From assembly GCA_905221605.1 (NCBI GenBank), contig CAJNDS010000354.1, positions 1-64,000 of the forward strand: a stretch of DNA of 64,000 nucleotides, given 5' to 3'. The notes below the pieces were generated by a model that was not told the origin of the DNA, made no database searches, and was given only the letters and a program-made list of their open reading frames with translations. How positions within the stretch are numbered: position 1 is the first letter of the stretch; every line of letters begins with the position of its first letter. Position numbers and translations under genes: made by a program. Of this stretch, positions 9,640-23,200 are shown in pieces. Origin of the DNA: Symbiodinium natans. Lineage: Eukaryota; Sar; Dinophyceae; Suessiales; Symbiodiniaceae.

Positions 9640-12600
9640 GGCTTGGCAGGGGGTGGGCTGGCAACCCGCGGCGGCTTAGGGCTTAAGGTTGGGGGGGGTT
9701 CGGGGGGTTGGCAGGGGATGCGGGTTGGCAACCCGCGCCGGCTAGGTGCTTAGGAACTCGTTGCAGGTTGCGAGTGCAGGGTGTGGGCTGGCAACCCGCA
9801 CCAGCTCAGGACCTTGGCAACCCGCTGGGGCTTGGGGGCGTTCAGGGGGGCTTGGCAGGGGGTGCGGGCTGGCAACCCGCGCCGGCTTAGGGCTTAGGAA
9901 CTCGTTGCCGTTGCAGGTTGCGAGTCCTTGGCAACCCGCTGGGGCTTGGGGGGTTCAGGAGGAACTTGTTGCAGGTTGCGAGTGCAGGGTGCGGGCTGGC
10001 AACCCACACCGGCTCAGGACCTTGGCAACCCGCTGGGGCTTGGGGGCGTTCAGGGGGGCTTGGCAGGGGGTGCGGGCTGGCAACCCACGCCGGTTAGGGC
10101 TGAGGAACTCGTTGCCGTTGCAGGTTGCGAGTCCTTGGCAACCCGCTGGGGCTTGGGGGGTTCAGGAGGGGCTTGGCAGGGGATGCGGGCTGGCAACCCG
10201 CGCCGGCTAGGTGCTTAGGAACTCGTTGCAGGTTGCGAGTTGCGAGTGCAGGGTGCGGGCTGGCAACCCGCGCCAGCTCAGGACCTTGGCAACCCGCTGG
10301 GGCTTGGGGGCGTTCAGGGGGGCTTGGCAGGGGGTGCGGGCTGGCAACCCGCGCCGGCTTAGGGCTTAGGAACTCGTTGCCGTTGCAGGTTGCGAGTCCT
10401 TGGCAACCCGCTGGGGCTTGGGGGGTTCAGGAGGGGCTTGGCAGGGGATGGGGTGCGGACTGGCAACCCGCACCGGCTCAGGACCTTGGCAACCCGCTGG
10501 GGCTTGGGGGCGTTCAGGGGGGCTTGGCAGGGGGTGCGGGCTGGCAACCCGCGCCGGCTTAGGGCTTAGGAACTCGTTGCCGTTGCAGGTTGCGAGTCCT
10601 TGGCAACCCGCTGGGGCTTGGGGGGTTCAGGAGGAACTTGTTGCAGGTTGCGAGTGCAGGGTGCGGGCTGGCAACCCACACCGGCTCAGGACCTTGGCAA
10701 CCCGCTGGGGCTTGGGGGCGTTCAGGGGGGCTTGGCAGGGGGTGCGGGCTGGCAACCCACGCCGGTTAGGGCTGAGGAACTCGTTGCCGTTGCAGGTTGC
10801 GAGTCCTTGGCAACCCGCTGGGGCTTGGGGGGTTCAGGAGGGGCTTGGCAGGGGATGCGGGCTGGCAACCCGCGCCGGCTAGGTGCTTAGGAACTCGTTG
10901 CAGGTTGCGAGTTGCGAGTGCAGGGTGCGGGCTGGCAACCCGCGCCAGCTCAGGACCTTGGCAACCCGCTGGGGCTTGGGGGCGTTCAGGGGGGCTTGGC
11001 AGGGGGTGCGGGCTGGCAACCCGCGCCGGCTTAGGGCTTAGGAACTCGTTGCCGTTGCAGGTTGCGAGTCCTTGGCAACCCGCTGGGGCTTGGGGGGTTC
11101 AGGAGGGGCTTGGCAGGGGATGGGGTGCGGACTGGCAACCCGCACGGCTCAGGACCTTGGCAACCCGCTGGGGCTTGGGGGCGTTCAGGGGGGCCTTGGC
11201 AGGGGGTGCGGGCTGGCAACCCGCGCCGGCTTAGGGCTTAGGAACTCGTTGCCGTTGCAGGTTGCGAGTCCTTGGCAACCCGCTGGGGCTTGGGGGTTCC
11301 GAGGGGCTTGGCAGGGAAATGGGGTCGACACTGGCAACCCGGGCTCAACCTTGGCAACCCGCTGGGGCTTGGGGGCGTTCAGGGGGGCTGGCAACCCGCG
11401 CCGGCTTAGGGCTTAGGAACTCGTTGCCGTTGCAGGTTGCGAGTCCTTGGCAACCCGCTGGGGCTTGGGGGGTTCAGGAGGGGCTTGGCAGGGGATGGGG
11501 TGCGGACTGGCAACCCGCGCCAGCTCAGGACCTTGGCAACCCGCTGGGGCTTGGGGGCGTTCAGGGGGGCTTGGCAGGGGGTGCGGGCTGGCAACCCGCG
11601 CCGGCTTAGGGCTTAGGAACTCGTTGCCGTTGCAGGTTGCGAGTCCTTGGCAACCCGCTGGGGCTTGGGGGGTTCAGGAGGGGCTTGGCAGGGGATGGGG
11701 TGCGGACTGGCAACCCGCACCGGCTCAGGACCTTGGCAACCCGCTGGGGCTTGGGGGCGTTCAGGGGGGCTTGGCAGGGGGTGCGGGCTGGCAACCCGCG
11801 CCGGCTTAGGGCTTAGGAACTCGTTGCCGTTGCAGGTTGCGAGTCCTTGGCAACCCGCTGGGGCTTGGGGGGTTCAGGAGGAACTTGTTGCAGGTTGCGA
11901 GTGCAGGGTGCGGGCTGGCAACCCACACCGGCTCAGGACCTTGGCAACCCGCTGGGGCTTGGGGGCGTTCAGGGGGGCTTGGCAGGGGGTGCGGGCTGGC
12001 AACCCACGCCGGTTAGGGCTGAGGAACTCGTTGCCGTTGCAGGTTGCGAGTCCTTGGCAACCCGCTGGGGCTTGGGGGGTTCAGGAGGGGCTTGGCAGGG
12101 GATGCGGGCTGGCAACCCGCGCCGGCTAGGTGCTTAGGAACTCGTTGCAGGTTGCGAGTTGCGAGTGCAGGGTGCGGGCTGGCAACCCGCGCCAGCTCAG
12201 GACCTTGGCAACCCGCTGGGGCTTGGGGGCGTTCAGGGGGGCTTGGCAGGGGGTGCGGGCTGGCAACCCGCGCCGGCTTAGGGCTTAGGAACTCGTTGCC
12301 GTTGCAGGTTGCGAGTCCTTGGCAACCCGCTGGGGCTTGGGGGGTTCAGGAGGGGCTTGGCAGGGGATGGGGTGCGGACTGGCAACCCGCACCGGCTCAG
12401 GACCTTGGCAACCCGCTGGGGCTTGGGGGCGTTCAGGGGGGCTTGGCAGGGGGTGCGGGCTGGCAACCCGCGCCAGCTTAGGGCTTAGGAACTCGTTGCC
12501 GTTGCAGGTTGCGAGTCCTTGGCAACCCGCTGGGGCTTGGGGGGTTCACGAGGGGCTTGGCAGGGGATGCGGGCTGGCAACCCCGCACCGGCGCCAGGGC

Positions 12601-13746
12601 TTAGGAACTCGTTGCAGGTTGCGAGTCCTTGGCAACCCGCTGGGGCTTGGGGGGGTTCGGAGGGGCTTGGCAGGGGATGCGGGCTGGCAACCCGCGCCGG
12701 CTAGGGCTTAGGAACTCGTTGCAGGTTGCGAGTGCAGGGTGCGGGCTGGCAACCTGCACCAGCTCAGGACCTTGGCAACCCGCTGAGGCTTGAGGGCGGG
12801 TTGCCAACCCGCCCTGCACTCGCAACCTGCAACGAGTTCCTAAGCCCTAGCCGGCGCGGGTTGCCCCCTGCCAGCCCCCCCTGAACCCCCCAAGCCCCAG
12901 CGGGTTGCCAAGGACTCGCAACCTGCAACGAGTTCCTAAGCCCTAAGCCGGCGCGGGTTGCCAGCCCGCACCCCCTGCCAAGCCCCCCTGAACGCCCCCA
13001 AGCCCCAAGGTCCTGAGCCGGTGCGGGTTGCCAGCCCGCACCCTACACTCGCAACCTGCAACAAGTTCCTAAGCCCTAGCCGGCACGGGTTGCCAGCCCG
13101 CATTCCCTGCCAAGCCCCTCCTGAACCCCCCAAGCCCCAGAGGGTTGCCAAGGTCTCGCAACCTGCAACGGCAACGAGTTCCGAAGCCCTAAGCCGGCGC
13201 AGGTTGCCAGCCCGCACCCCCTGCCAAGCCCCCCTGAACGCACCGGCTCAGGACCTTGGCAACCCGCTGGGGCTTGGGGGCGTTCAGGGGGGGCTTGGCA
13301 GGGGGTGCGGGCTGGCAACCCGCGCCGGCTTGGGGCTTATGAACGTTGCAGGTTGCGAGTGCAGGGTGCGGGCTGGCAACCCGCACCGGCTCAGGACCTT
13401 GGCAACCCGCTGGGGCTTGGGGGCGTTCAGGGGGGGCTTGGCAGGGGGTGCGGGCTGGCAACCCGCGCCGGCTCAGGGCTTAGGAACTCGTTGCAGGTTG
13501 CGAGTCCTTGGCAACCCGCGCCGGCTAGGGCTTAGGAACTCGTTGCAGGTTGCGAGGGGCGTTCAGGGGGGGCTTGGCAGGGATGCGGGCTGGCAACCCG
13601 CGCCGGCTTAGGGCTTAGGAACTCGTTGCAGGTTGCGAGTCCTTGGCAACCCGCTGGGGCTTGGGGGGGTTCGGGGGGGCTTGGCAGGGCATGCGGGCTG
13701 GCAACCCGCGCTGGCTTCTTTGGGCTGGCAACCCGCGCCGGCTTCC
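9640..13746 (+). repeat. GC-rich tandem array with a 672-base higher-order repeat
   Basis: Monomers built from ttggcaacccgctggggctt, gcgggctggcaacccgc and ggcttagggcttaggaact repeat throughout. In the core the arrangement is regular. Units of 197, 275 and 200 bases form a 672-base block at 9928-10599, repeated at 10600-11271 and again at 11847-12518. Between them (11272-11846) are three units of the 200-base type, one with a ~25-base deletion. Copies are nearly identical, pointing to recent homogenisation. Open frames here (Gly/Trp/Leu/Ala-rich) are products of the repeat. The word gcttagggcttagg resembles the telomere heptamer. The role is unknown; a satellite or subtelomeric array is the natural reading. 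Confidence 0.95.
12793..13240 (-). repeat. Inverted block inside the tandem array
   Basis: From about 12805 to 13240 the array monomers run in the opposite orientation, then return to plus orientation at 13241 with caccggctcaggacc. The left junction (12793-12815) is a near-perfect palindrome: agggcgggttg followed directly by ccaacccgccct. The right junction is abrupt. Confidence 0.9.
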
Positions 13747-14306
13747 GATCCAAGATGCCCAAACCAAGTACTGTCTATCCGCAGATCTTCACCATCCAGT
13801 CCCAGAGTCCGAAAGCCTGATCCCCAGCCAACACTCCAGAAATCAACCCAGAACCCAACCCCGGAACTCCAAACCGAACATTTCAAACACAGCCCAACAT
13901 GACATTCCTCCATTTAGGACGAAAACCCTGCACCGTAAATCCTGTGTCCTCCAGTGCTGAATCCCTTCTGATGTTTCTTCATATGTTGGGTTTAGGATTG
14001 AGATGGAGGGGGGGATGGGATTCTGGCAGCAGCCGTCTGCTGAAGCTCTCGTGGCGCCTTCTGGGCCAAGGTCTGCGCCGGGGGACTGGCGTGAGCAAGC
14101 GATGAGCAGTGGTTTTGGAGTACTGGCAACCGGTTGTGAACCTCTAGCAGCCTAGCATTTTTGGCTTTCAGGCGTAGACACCCAATCACCGTCCTTTATG
14201 GCCAGAATTTCAGCTTGTTTCATGGATGTTCTGGAGTCGGGGCTCGCTCAATTGGGTCAGTAATCTTCTGGCCGGTTTTCGATAAATTCCGAGGCCTTCA
14301 ACTCCG
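13747..14306. other. No gene seen
   Basis: Array ends at about 13746. The following sequence has no coding pattern. A weak resemblance to the dinoflagellate spliced leader near 14150 was judged chance. Confidence 0.5.
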
Positions 14307-14579
14307 GTGAACTTCCAAAGTCCTGCACCCCCAAAGCCACTGTGCAAACGCCTCCAGGCTCACCGCATCAGCCTGCGTTTGCTCAGAGCGTCGGGCCGAG
14401 AGCGGGCTCGTGGTCGAAGTCAAAGCCACGACGTGATGCTTTTTTCCGTGGCATTCGTGGACATGTACCATTTCTCTTTTCCTTCCAGCCTTCATCTCTT
14501 CGATTGTTTGAAGCATGGCGGGGCCTTGCAACTGCCGCAGTATGCCGCAATGTTTCAAACCCGAGCACAGAAGATGTGA
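14307..14579 (+). CDS. Open frame with coding-like end, unknown
   Basis: A plus-strand frame of 90 codons. The last ~50 codons (..DMYHFSFPSSLHLFDCLK.. to a TGA stop) have coding-like third positions, while the first part is Arg-rich and less convincing. The minus strand is also open over the same bases. It may be a terminal exon. No family recognised. Confidence 0.22.
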   Translation: MNFQSPAPPKPLCKRLQAHRISLRLLRASGRERARGRSQSHDVMLFSVAFVDMYHFSFPSSLHLFDCLKHGGALQLPQYAAMFQTRAQKM

Positions 14580-17500
14580 TGTGACCCTGAGACCGAACTA
14601 AGGAACCACTGAGAGAAAGGCGACGGCTCTCGGACAGCGGCCTTTCGATGCACACATATGCACACCCATTGAGGGCTTCGGCTCTAAGCCTCAATAGGAC
14701 AGGGGTTGAAAGGCACGGTTCACAGAATTTGCAAAGCCCGGATGACGTCATGTTTATCTTGCCTGCGCCAGTGTGTTTGTTGCGATGATGGTCTCTGCTA
14801 CAGCGTTAGCTGCGGCCGTATTTGTAGCATCGGCAGTGCTCGGCTGTCAGGATTTTGCGGTGATGTGTAAGGCTAATTGAGTGGGTATTGGGTTGAGAGC
14901 TCTGCTGGGTGTGTCTGCGTCTGTGATCTGATCTCTAAGCGGGAGGACCTTCCAACAACAAACTGCGAAAACTCCAACGGCATGAGCCACAGCCTCGGGC
15001 TTTCTGTTGGCCCGCCCCACTCTAGATCTGCGTCAGAATTGCAAAAACGAGACTCGGTGAATTGAGGATATCGATACACTATGATACGCTCAAAAACACT
15101 CACTCAACGGCACGGGACCCTAAGGAACCTTGTTCCCATTGAGGGCCAATCGAATCCTGCGAAACCTGCGGGGACTCGGCACGGGCCGCCTGGCAGTTGC
15201 CAGCGCTGCAGCACCATGCTCCTGGTACCACCTGGCTGGACATTCCAGCCCTAAACCTTTAGTCTCGGAAGAAACGCTCCTGAACGCTGACCTCAAAATG
15301 TGCACGAGACTAAGTGCACTAGGCCGCGAAACCCTGATGCCGAAACTGTCACTCCGCAGGAGCTTTGGGAACAGTCCCAAAGCAAGGCTCATCGCACCTC
15401 GAGAGCTGCTCTGCTCGCTGGTGGATTCCAAAGGCCTCGTAATGGTCACACGGTCCCACCTCGAACCCTTACTTAGATTCTGCATCCGCAAACCTCAAAC
15501 TTCTACTCCTACGAAGCCCGAACACAAGCCTTCACAGTGGAAAGTTTTGGGATGCTAGGCTGTTCCTCAGGTTATTGAACCGGTCCACGACGTAGTTTTG
15601 GAAAAGCGGCATGATTTCGAGTCCAAGAGACCCTCCCCCCCCGATGGAGATTTCAAATTTCTATTACAACTATCCACTGTCGGTGCCTTGCCCCCCCCCC
15701 CGGTTCTGTACGGAGTCTGGGGGCTTCCAGGCCAAGTGGGGAGTTGCTCTTTCTTGTGACCCTTCATTGTGTACCTTGAAAGGCCAGAGAGTAGGTCGCC
15801 CTGCTTTCAGGACACTCATACCTCAAGACCGTGTGCTGCACGAGCTGGAGATTAGCCACATTTTCTGGAGCTTGTTTCGAAGATGATAGCCAATGCGGTC
15901 GTATCGAAGCAGCAGTCCAGCGGTTGACCGTTATCTTCTTAACGAGTTAATGTCCCCCCTCCTCCCTCGCCTGGTCCCCTTGAAGGAACTGCGAGGCGGC
16001 TTTGCTGTTCAAGCCTAAGGCGGCGAGGGCGCTTCGTCAAGAGGGGCAGATTGAGGGATGTCTGTCGGCATTGAGGGGTAGGATTGCTTCAGTGGAGCCT
16101 AGGCCTTTTTGGAGGTAAGGAGTTTTGGAGCTGAGGACTTTTGTAGTTGATGAAGATATTGAAGGTATTGGGCAAACACCCTCCAAATATCCCCAAATGC
16201 TCATCCCTCAAGTCGCCAGAGCAAGTCGCAGATTTGCAGACGAGTTTCCAGGCCCTACACAATATTCCACAAACATCTGAAAGATTGAGCACCGATTTGT
16301 GTTCCTCAGGGTGTGGCTTTTGCCCCCGAAGTTGCTCACGGCCGCGCGCTTGATCAACAGGACCTGGTGCCGATAGTTTTGGGATCATTTGGTGCTTGGA
16401 CATGCTTGGAACTTTGACAGAAGGGTTTTAACGGTTCAAAGGGTCTAGGGTGCGTGGGCCCACCCTATCCCCAAAGTCCTGAACAGCTTTCACACAACAT
16501 CCCAATGTCGTTGGCTAACAAAGTGTTGGCCAGTCGCATCTTCACTCAGTTCGTCTATCACCTTTAGGCTTTGGGGTAAATTTGCATCTCGTCGGCCGTT
16601 GATGCCTGCACTGCGCAACAACGCAATATCCTAAACTTCCTAAACTTGGACCCCGAACTCTGAAACTTTAATGCACTGCGCTCCTCAAACCTGAAGCGCC
16701 AGACTGTCTCTCAATGCGACCAGAAGCAAGACTACAGGCTGCGCTGCCGCGCTATCCAAAGCCAGAAATCCAGCTGGGCTTCAGGCACTTCCGACCTGCC
16801 AGTCCGGCCTTTGCGTGAGCAGCTGGATTCCGTGACTCGTAAAGAACTACGGTAGTGGGTCTCTTGAGCAGAAGGCGCTTGTTCCCCGAGGTGAGTGCAA
16901 ATTTCTTGACAGCAAATCTTGGGACCAAGGCAGCCGGTATGTGTTTTTTTGCGACTATGAGTGCACTACTTCATTTTTGACTTAAAGGGGTGGCAGCATT
17001 GAACATGGATTTCGGGCTTGGGTCTTGCGGCAGAACTGCGGATGCTTGTACACGCTCGAGGCCTCATTGGCTCTTACTTGGGGACCGGGCGAGCAGAACT
17101 CCTCCCACAAGGTCAGGTTGCAAGACCTCATGGGCAAGAGATGAGAAGGAAGCTGGGATGTCGATTTGACCCAAACCCACAACCGTAAGGGCCTGGCCTA
17201 GAGACTTGTCACGAGGCCTAGGGCCTAGGTTTCTGAGACACGCAGGATCAGAAGGATTGCGTGTTTGGGCTTCTGCCGAGTCATTCTATGGAGATTTGCA
17301 CGCAACAAGATGCGTCGACGGCATTCGTTAAACCCTGGACCTGGACACCGGAGACGCACCGAAAGAACCTTCAGACCCGTCGTTCGTGGTAAATCGTAGG
17401 AGGTCTGCGTTTGTTCGTGCCCCTGCTGTCCCATTCGTCGAGCTTCAGCGTGCATGATGTGCGGCTGGACCCGCAAGCCCAGAACTTCAACCCCATGTTG

Positions 17501-20500
17501 AAAACCCAAAAGCCAACTTTGTTGCCGCCTCAACGAAGGCTGGATGGCCGATGGACTAAGGAACTTGTTCCTTCTTTATTGTGGGGATTCACTGATTCAC
17601 CCACTTGCAGGCAATGGGCACGCCCGAGTCGTCGAGCAAAGTGAGGTTTTGGCGCCTGCTTTGGCTGCTGTCCTGGCCCGTGTGGTCATTCTATGATTCG
17701 CGGAGTTAATCGTTTCAGCCTTTTTTGCTCATCTGGAGGTCATCGGTTTAGAGGTTTAAGGTTGGGGCAAGGATGCAAACCTCGGAAGTCTGAGAAACAA
17801 GAACCCCTGCACCTCAGACACCCTAAGCTCGCAAACAATTTGCGCCAAGTGAGTTCGAAACGCCGAAACCATTTCATTGCGCACCTCTTTGCGCCCGTCC
17901 GTCACAAGGCCACCCAACAACCCTCTGCACGCCCCGAGCGGTTGCCTTCCTCGTGAACTCAAAAGGCGCAGGGGCCTAAAGCAACAGGAGCGGCGGGCTT
18001 TGAACCCTTTTATCTGAGATTGATGACGGTTCTCAGAAAGAGGTTTCATAAATTGTGTGTACGTGGTGGATCACTTCCTCAGACATGGGACTTCAGGTTG
18101 AAGATCATTTTTTTATCGGTGTGTCTTTTGTTGATTTTTTGGAAGGGGGGGGGAATTGTTTGGGTTTCTGTTTGGGGTTTTTGTTTTTGAGGCATTCCTC
18201 AAGCGCTGCTACTGTCTCTGCTGTCGCGGCTGCTACTGCAACAACAGTTGCTTTGAACGACGTACTCGCGTGCAAAACATCGACGAGTCAAGACCATCAA
18301 GCCTGCCTCCTTTGGAATTGCGAGGCCCTCTTTGCAAAAAGATAGGCAGCTCACGGTACGCTCTGGCACTCGGAAACCTGGAGTGTTCGTAGTAGCGCCG
18401 CCATATTTCTGACATGGAAGAGGCCAGCTATGGCCCTGACGTCACGTACTGACACGTGGTTTGGCATATACGCGTTTTGCTCAGGGTTTTATCGGCGACC
18501 GAGTGGCCTCCACAATGACCGCCACGAGGTCGACAAGTGCCTTCTCCTCCTGCTGACCAGGTGCTTCAAAAGCCCTCTAATCTTCTGGCCACTTGAGGCC
18601 AAATCAAAACAGCCCATGGCCTCAAACGCCTGTAGGCCATCAAAATTGAAACCGAACGCTTGAAGGTTGCACTCTTTGGTAGAACCACATTCTAGGATCG
18701 GTGAACTTCACGCCAGAAGACCAAAAACATCCATTCGCGCCCTTGGAACCGCATGCCAGGTGACATCGCGGATCTGAATCAAAAAAGAACAAACACACCA
18801 TTGTACCAAATCTCGGACCTTAGGTGTGGGTTTACAGTTTACATGGCACACCACGAAAGGCCACAAAATGGAAGATGCCCGCCGCTTGTGCTGGGCCATT
18901 CAGCCGCCATCATTCCTAGTTCCTTGGCTCACCATGCCTGAACTTAGGCCCGCAGAGAAAAACAACTTCGCAACCCTGAGCTCCAAAACCTAAATTCCTT
19001 AGACCCCAGCCCCACGAAAACAAGAAAGTCTAAATCCCGCCGTGCCTGGCTCTCGAGGCAGGCCAATGACTCCAGCGGCTCGATCGCCTAACTCCCATCG
19101 GACAGACCACGTGCGGGTCTTGGTTGCTCTGAACAACGCAATTCAGAGATAAAGGTCCGAAGCACTCCCAACAAACACAAACCTAAGATATAGGAGCCCA
19201 CAAGCCCTGCAGACTTAATGATGTGACGTAGTGGGGAGTGAAAGACTTTCCATATATGTAAGCGGCAGATTCCTATCCAGCGTTCTCGACCCCAGTGGCC
19301 AATTTTGGAACTTCGCCAGTGTCCACCTCAGGCTCGATGGCCGCCTGGCGCCGGGAAGGGGGGAAATTGGCGGAGTTGGGTTTGGGGGGCGTAAGGGTCT
19401 CAGCCCGAGACACGTCCCAGGCCGGACTCGAACTCAGGGCTTTATGCCCAAATCCATGATGGCCCTCAACTCCAAAAACCTTCTGCCAAAAGCCAAGCCG
19501 AAGACCTCAGTTGAGACATTACTCTGCACCAGCAACAAGCAGCACCATCGACTTCCGAATCGAGCTACTTACCACCCCAATGGTCCTGCGCACTTAGGAG
19601 TTAAGGGGTCGCATTGATGGGTGTTCAACAGGGACCTTGGTTTCGTCTCCCTTGCCCCACTCTGAGGCCTTTTCATCGAACGTGATCTCCACATCAAACC
19701 TGAGCGAGCCACTTCAGTTTGTCTTTGTTGAACTGCATCTATGGCCTAAGTATGTGCTGTAGCCGATTCAGGCGCGGGTGTCAACATCAACAGCTACCTT
19801 TGATTCGTGGCTTCTCGAAGAGAACAGGTCTCTTCAATCATGTATGGGATGTTTGTCTTACTCCTTGACTGGGGCAAAACCGACGTGCAACCGGACAACG
19901 CGAAGACTGAATGTCACAGCTTGGGGGGACTTAAAAGACTCATAAGAACATCCAACTTTGGTGCATACTGCATGCTGCCGCGGTATGGCAAGAGTGCTGG
20001 AGTTTAGTGGTCAACAACCCTCGTGGGGGAGTCCACGTGTGCCTGCCGACCACTCATCGAGATTTGTTTCGAGTTGGTTGTGCTGTGAGAGCTTTTGTGA
20101 GCTTGGGCATCTTGCAGCGATTTGGGACGAAGCCGGAGCTGCAAGATGGGCAAGCCGATCAGCTCTGGAACCGGAGAGTCGAAGACCCAATTTCCGTACT
20201 GGCCAGGCCGCTTCCAGCAAGCCTCATGCCAATGCGATCATCACCTCTAGCCTCATGCTGTAATCTAGACTTGGGTTTGCCGCTTTGCCCTTTTCTTTGG
20301 CGTCAGCCTTCGGCGCACAGTACCGATGAGGCTGTGGTTGCGCCTGGTTCGCATGTTTGCAGTCAGAGAGTGTCCACATCATGAATGCAAAGCTCACATT
20401 CAGGATGGCATAGGGAATATGTGCGAGCGTTCTGCACATTAGCTCGCCGCCAGAGGCTCTAGACTCTAGTTGCGTTTTCCAGATCCAGGGCGAGTGAGGA

Positions 20501-23200
20501 AGTGGGGGCAGCACCACGTGGAGGGCTTCGTAGTTAGAGTTTTATGGCTTCAGATAGCCGGCTTGTCCAACAGAAACACTCGACCAAAAAGGCTTTGCTG
20601 CAAACTGCGGCATCCCAAAACCACAAATCCTGAGGTGCTACAGCCACAGGCAATGTTCGGAAGCCTCCTCACCTGCCTCAGAACCCCTCAGAAGCCAAGC
20701 GCGGCACGAATGAAAGCGTTTGTCACCGCTCCTGGCAAAGAAGCGCTAGGGAACCCTGTTGGCCTTCATGCTTTGAGGGTCAAACGCTTCCAGGATTTCG
20801 TGCTTTGGGGCTTTGGGGTTTTTGGGTCAAGGCAAGGCTTCCAGGCTTCCCGTCTAGCGCTTTAAAGGAGCTCCTAAACCGCTTCAAAGCCCAGATCCCC
20901 AACACCCTGCGATCCTAAACCTCAAGCCTGTGTGCAGGTTTGATGCCTTAGACCCTCAGTTCCACTCTCCCAACGGAAAGCTTGGTAAGAACATTCCGGG
21001 TGTTGCAGACTTTCCGATGTAACCAGCACGAAGAATGGACAAAGCAACCCCATCGGGAACCAGGGAACCAATTCAAACCGTGCCAGCCAGGCTTCACCCT
21101 GCCGCCGCTAAAGACAAACATCTGACCATCCTTTGGCATTCTTCAGTTGGGGATTGAAGACGGGTCTAGTTGGGGCTGAGTGTTGGGTTTGATCTTCGAA
21201 GGGACTACAGTAGGACTGTATGGACTGTATGGACCGTGTGCGCACAATGCACTGTAGGGTCTCATGGATTTGCATACAGGGTTCAGGGCTACGAAACGCC
21301 GACGGTTGAGAGGCACTCGTCTGAAAAAAACAGAGATGCGTCCCAATATGTTAAGTAAACATGGCCCTGGGGAGTTGGGGCTTAGGGCTTCACTGGCATA
21401 ATTTCCACTGGATTAAGCCTACGTGCTTCCAGAAGCCATCTCAGCTTGCGACACGTTGATCAACCAGACATTCCGTCCAAGCATGGCTGCTAATGTCATG
21501 TAGCATCTGGGGGTCCGAAGGCATTCTCACGATGTTTGGCTTCGACGTCGGCAGCAAGAATTTCGATTCTGGGCACAGGACCGTGGGGCGACAGCGACAT
21601 TTGCAGCTTGCTCTAGACCAGGCAGCGAACCCATCCAAGAGCCCAAAGTGCAGAAACGTGCGTAGCGCCTACCCTGCTATCGCGACGCGGAATGGTACAA
21701 GCCTCAAAAAGTGCACGGGACCTGGCGGAGCACGATTCCGTGTACGGAACCGCAGGCCCTGAAATGCGCATGGCGCCTAGGCGGGAGCACCGGCAAGGTT
21801 GTCGCTCACAGTTTGAAATGCGAGGCAAGCGGCAAGCGCGTCCACGCACACGGAAACACCCAGAGATTCATTACTCTTGAGGCCCTCTGCGCCCAAAGGA
21901 GAACTGCCAGGTCAACCCTATATCTAACTTTCTTTCCTCTCCATGTAGGATCTGTCGTCGACTGACTAGGATTTGTTGCGCAGCAGCTTTACATGTCAAG
22001 ACAATTCGCTCCGCAAAAGCCCGGCTATTGAAACTCTTAAGTTTCGATGCTGGAGGGTTCTTTCTGTCAGCTCTAAACCTCTGACACCCAAGACACGGGA
22101 CCTGCAAGACATCGAAGAATTTGTCCGCCGCTTGGTTGAAGAATGTGGCGCGGGTCTCTGTACCCTCCGGGCTGAGGGCTCTGCAGTTGAGGTTTTGAGC
22201 TTCGGACTTAGGGTGTGTATAGACGCTCCGGGCTATTTCGGATTCGGTTGCAGTGTTCAGGATTTAAGTCTTGATGCGCCTAGCAAGTCCTTTTAACACT
22301 TTCCACCACAACCACTGCAACCTGCCAACGCCAGCCGCAAGATGCCTCAAGGGTCTCTGGTTCTCTTGAATTCATGTTTCCGCAGCGAGTCCAGGGACTG
22401 TGCGGTTGCGAGACTGGCACTGTAGGTCCATAGAGTTTAGGGTTGAAAGCAGGTCAGGTCTACGGGAAAGGTTTGATTGACGCTGCTTTTGAATATGCAG
22501 AAGAACAGCAACAAACGTGAAGGTTTAACAAGACTCAAACAAGGATGAACTTCGATGCGGTGAACGCCATTGAAGTCTGGATCTTTGGGAGCGAGTCGGA
22601 GCCGAAGCGAAGTGAAGGTTTGAAGTTTTTGGGTGCAAGGATTTGCAGCACTGCGGGGCCGCAGCTGAACATAGTTCTTGCCGTGCCAAAAGGGGACGTG
22701 GTCGAAGCCGCTGTTTGCTACTAAACTGCCACGGACGCACTAGCCAGCACTGCTGCAATGGCGAGACGCTGAGACTACCATATCACAACTCCTGGGTCCT
22801 TAAGTGCCTAGAACTTGCAGCAGATGATCTCATTTGAGTTTAGGGCTCAGTCCTGTGAGGTATCGGGTCTAGGGCTCACTTTCCCTGCCCTCTTGCACCT
22901 CTTTGTCCATGAGGTCAACGTTGAAGAGTTGCCCTTCGCGCTCCCTCGGGCTTCGTAGGAACCCCTTAGCCTCTGCACCGCTATGAACCTGAAACCCTTG
23001 TGTACAAGGTGCTATGACATAAAGCCACCAGGCTTGTCAACTATGTGACATTGCTCTAGGCTCTATCTGTAACCACGAGAGCTTCTGAAGGCCCAAGTTG
23101 CTGTCGGGTTTCGTGCTCCAAAGTTTCAGTGGGGGATCCAGACCTTTAGGATGCTCGGAAAATTCGGGATTTTGGCCACAAGGCTTTTTCAAGCATCAAG
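14580..23200. other. Gene-poor stretch with scattered telomere-like words
   Basis: Only weak coding hints, for example a 142-codon plus frame at 15130-15558 whose middle part is passable. Words such as cctaaacttcctaaacttgg (near 16630), ggttgaaggtt and gcttagggcttc recur every few hundred bases. A C11 run lies at 15691. No RNA gene, transposase or reverse transcriptase was found. Confidence 0.5.

Noticed and set aside
9640-13746. Many overlapping 60-160 codon open frames on both strands
   Set aside because: They repeat with the array and are Gly/Trp/Ala/Pro-rich by composition; they change frame between units.
9640-13746. CRISPR-like regular repeats
   Set aside because: Units are long, GC-rich and adjacent with no unique spacers, and the genome is eukaryotic.
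14148-14175. Possible relic of the dinoflagellate spliced leader (tagcatttttggct)
   Set aside because: 12 of 14 positions match the TAGCCATTTTGGCT core, but a match this good is expected about once by chance in 128 kb of both strands, and no processed gene follows it.
19420-19440. tRNA-like T-arm on the minus strand (gagttcgagtcc)
   Set aside because: Stem pairing is imperfect and no D or anticodon arm can be fitted. Similar hits at 42088 and 62560 also failed.
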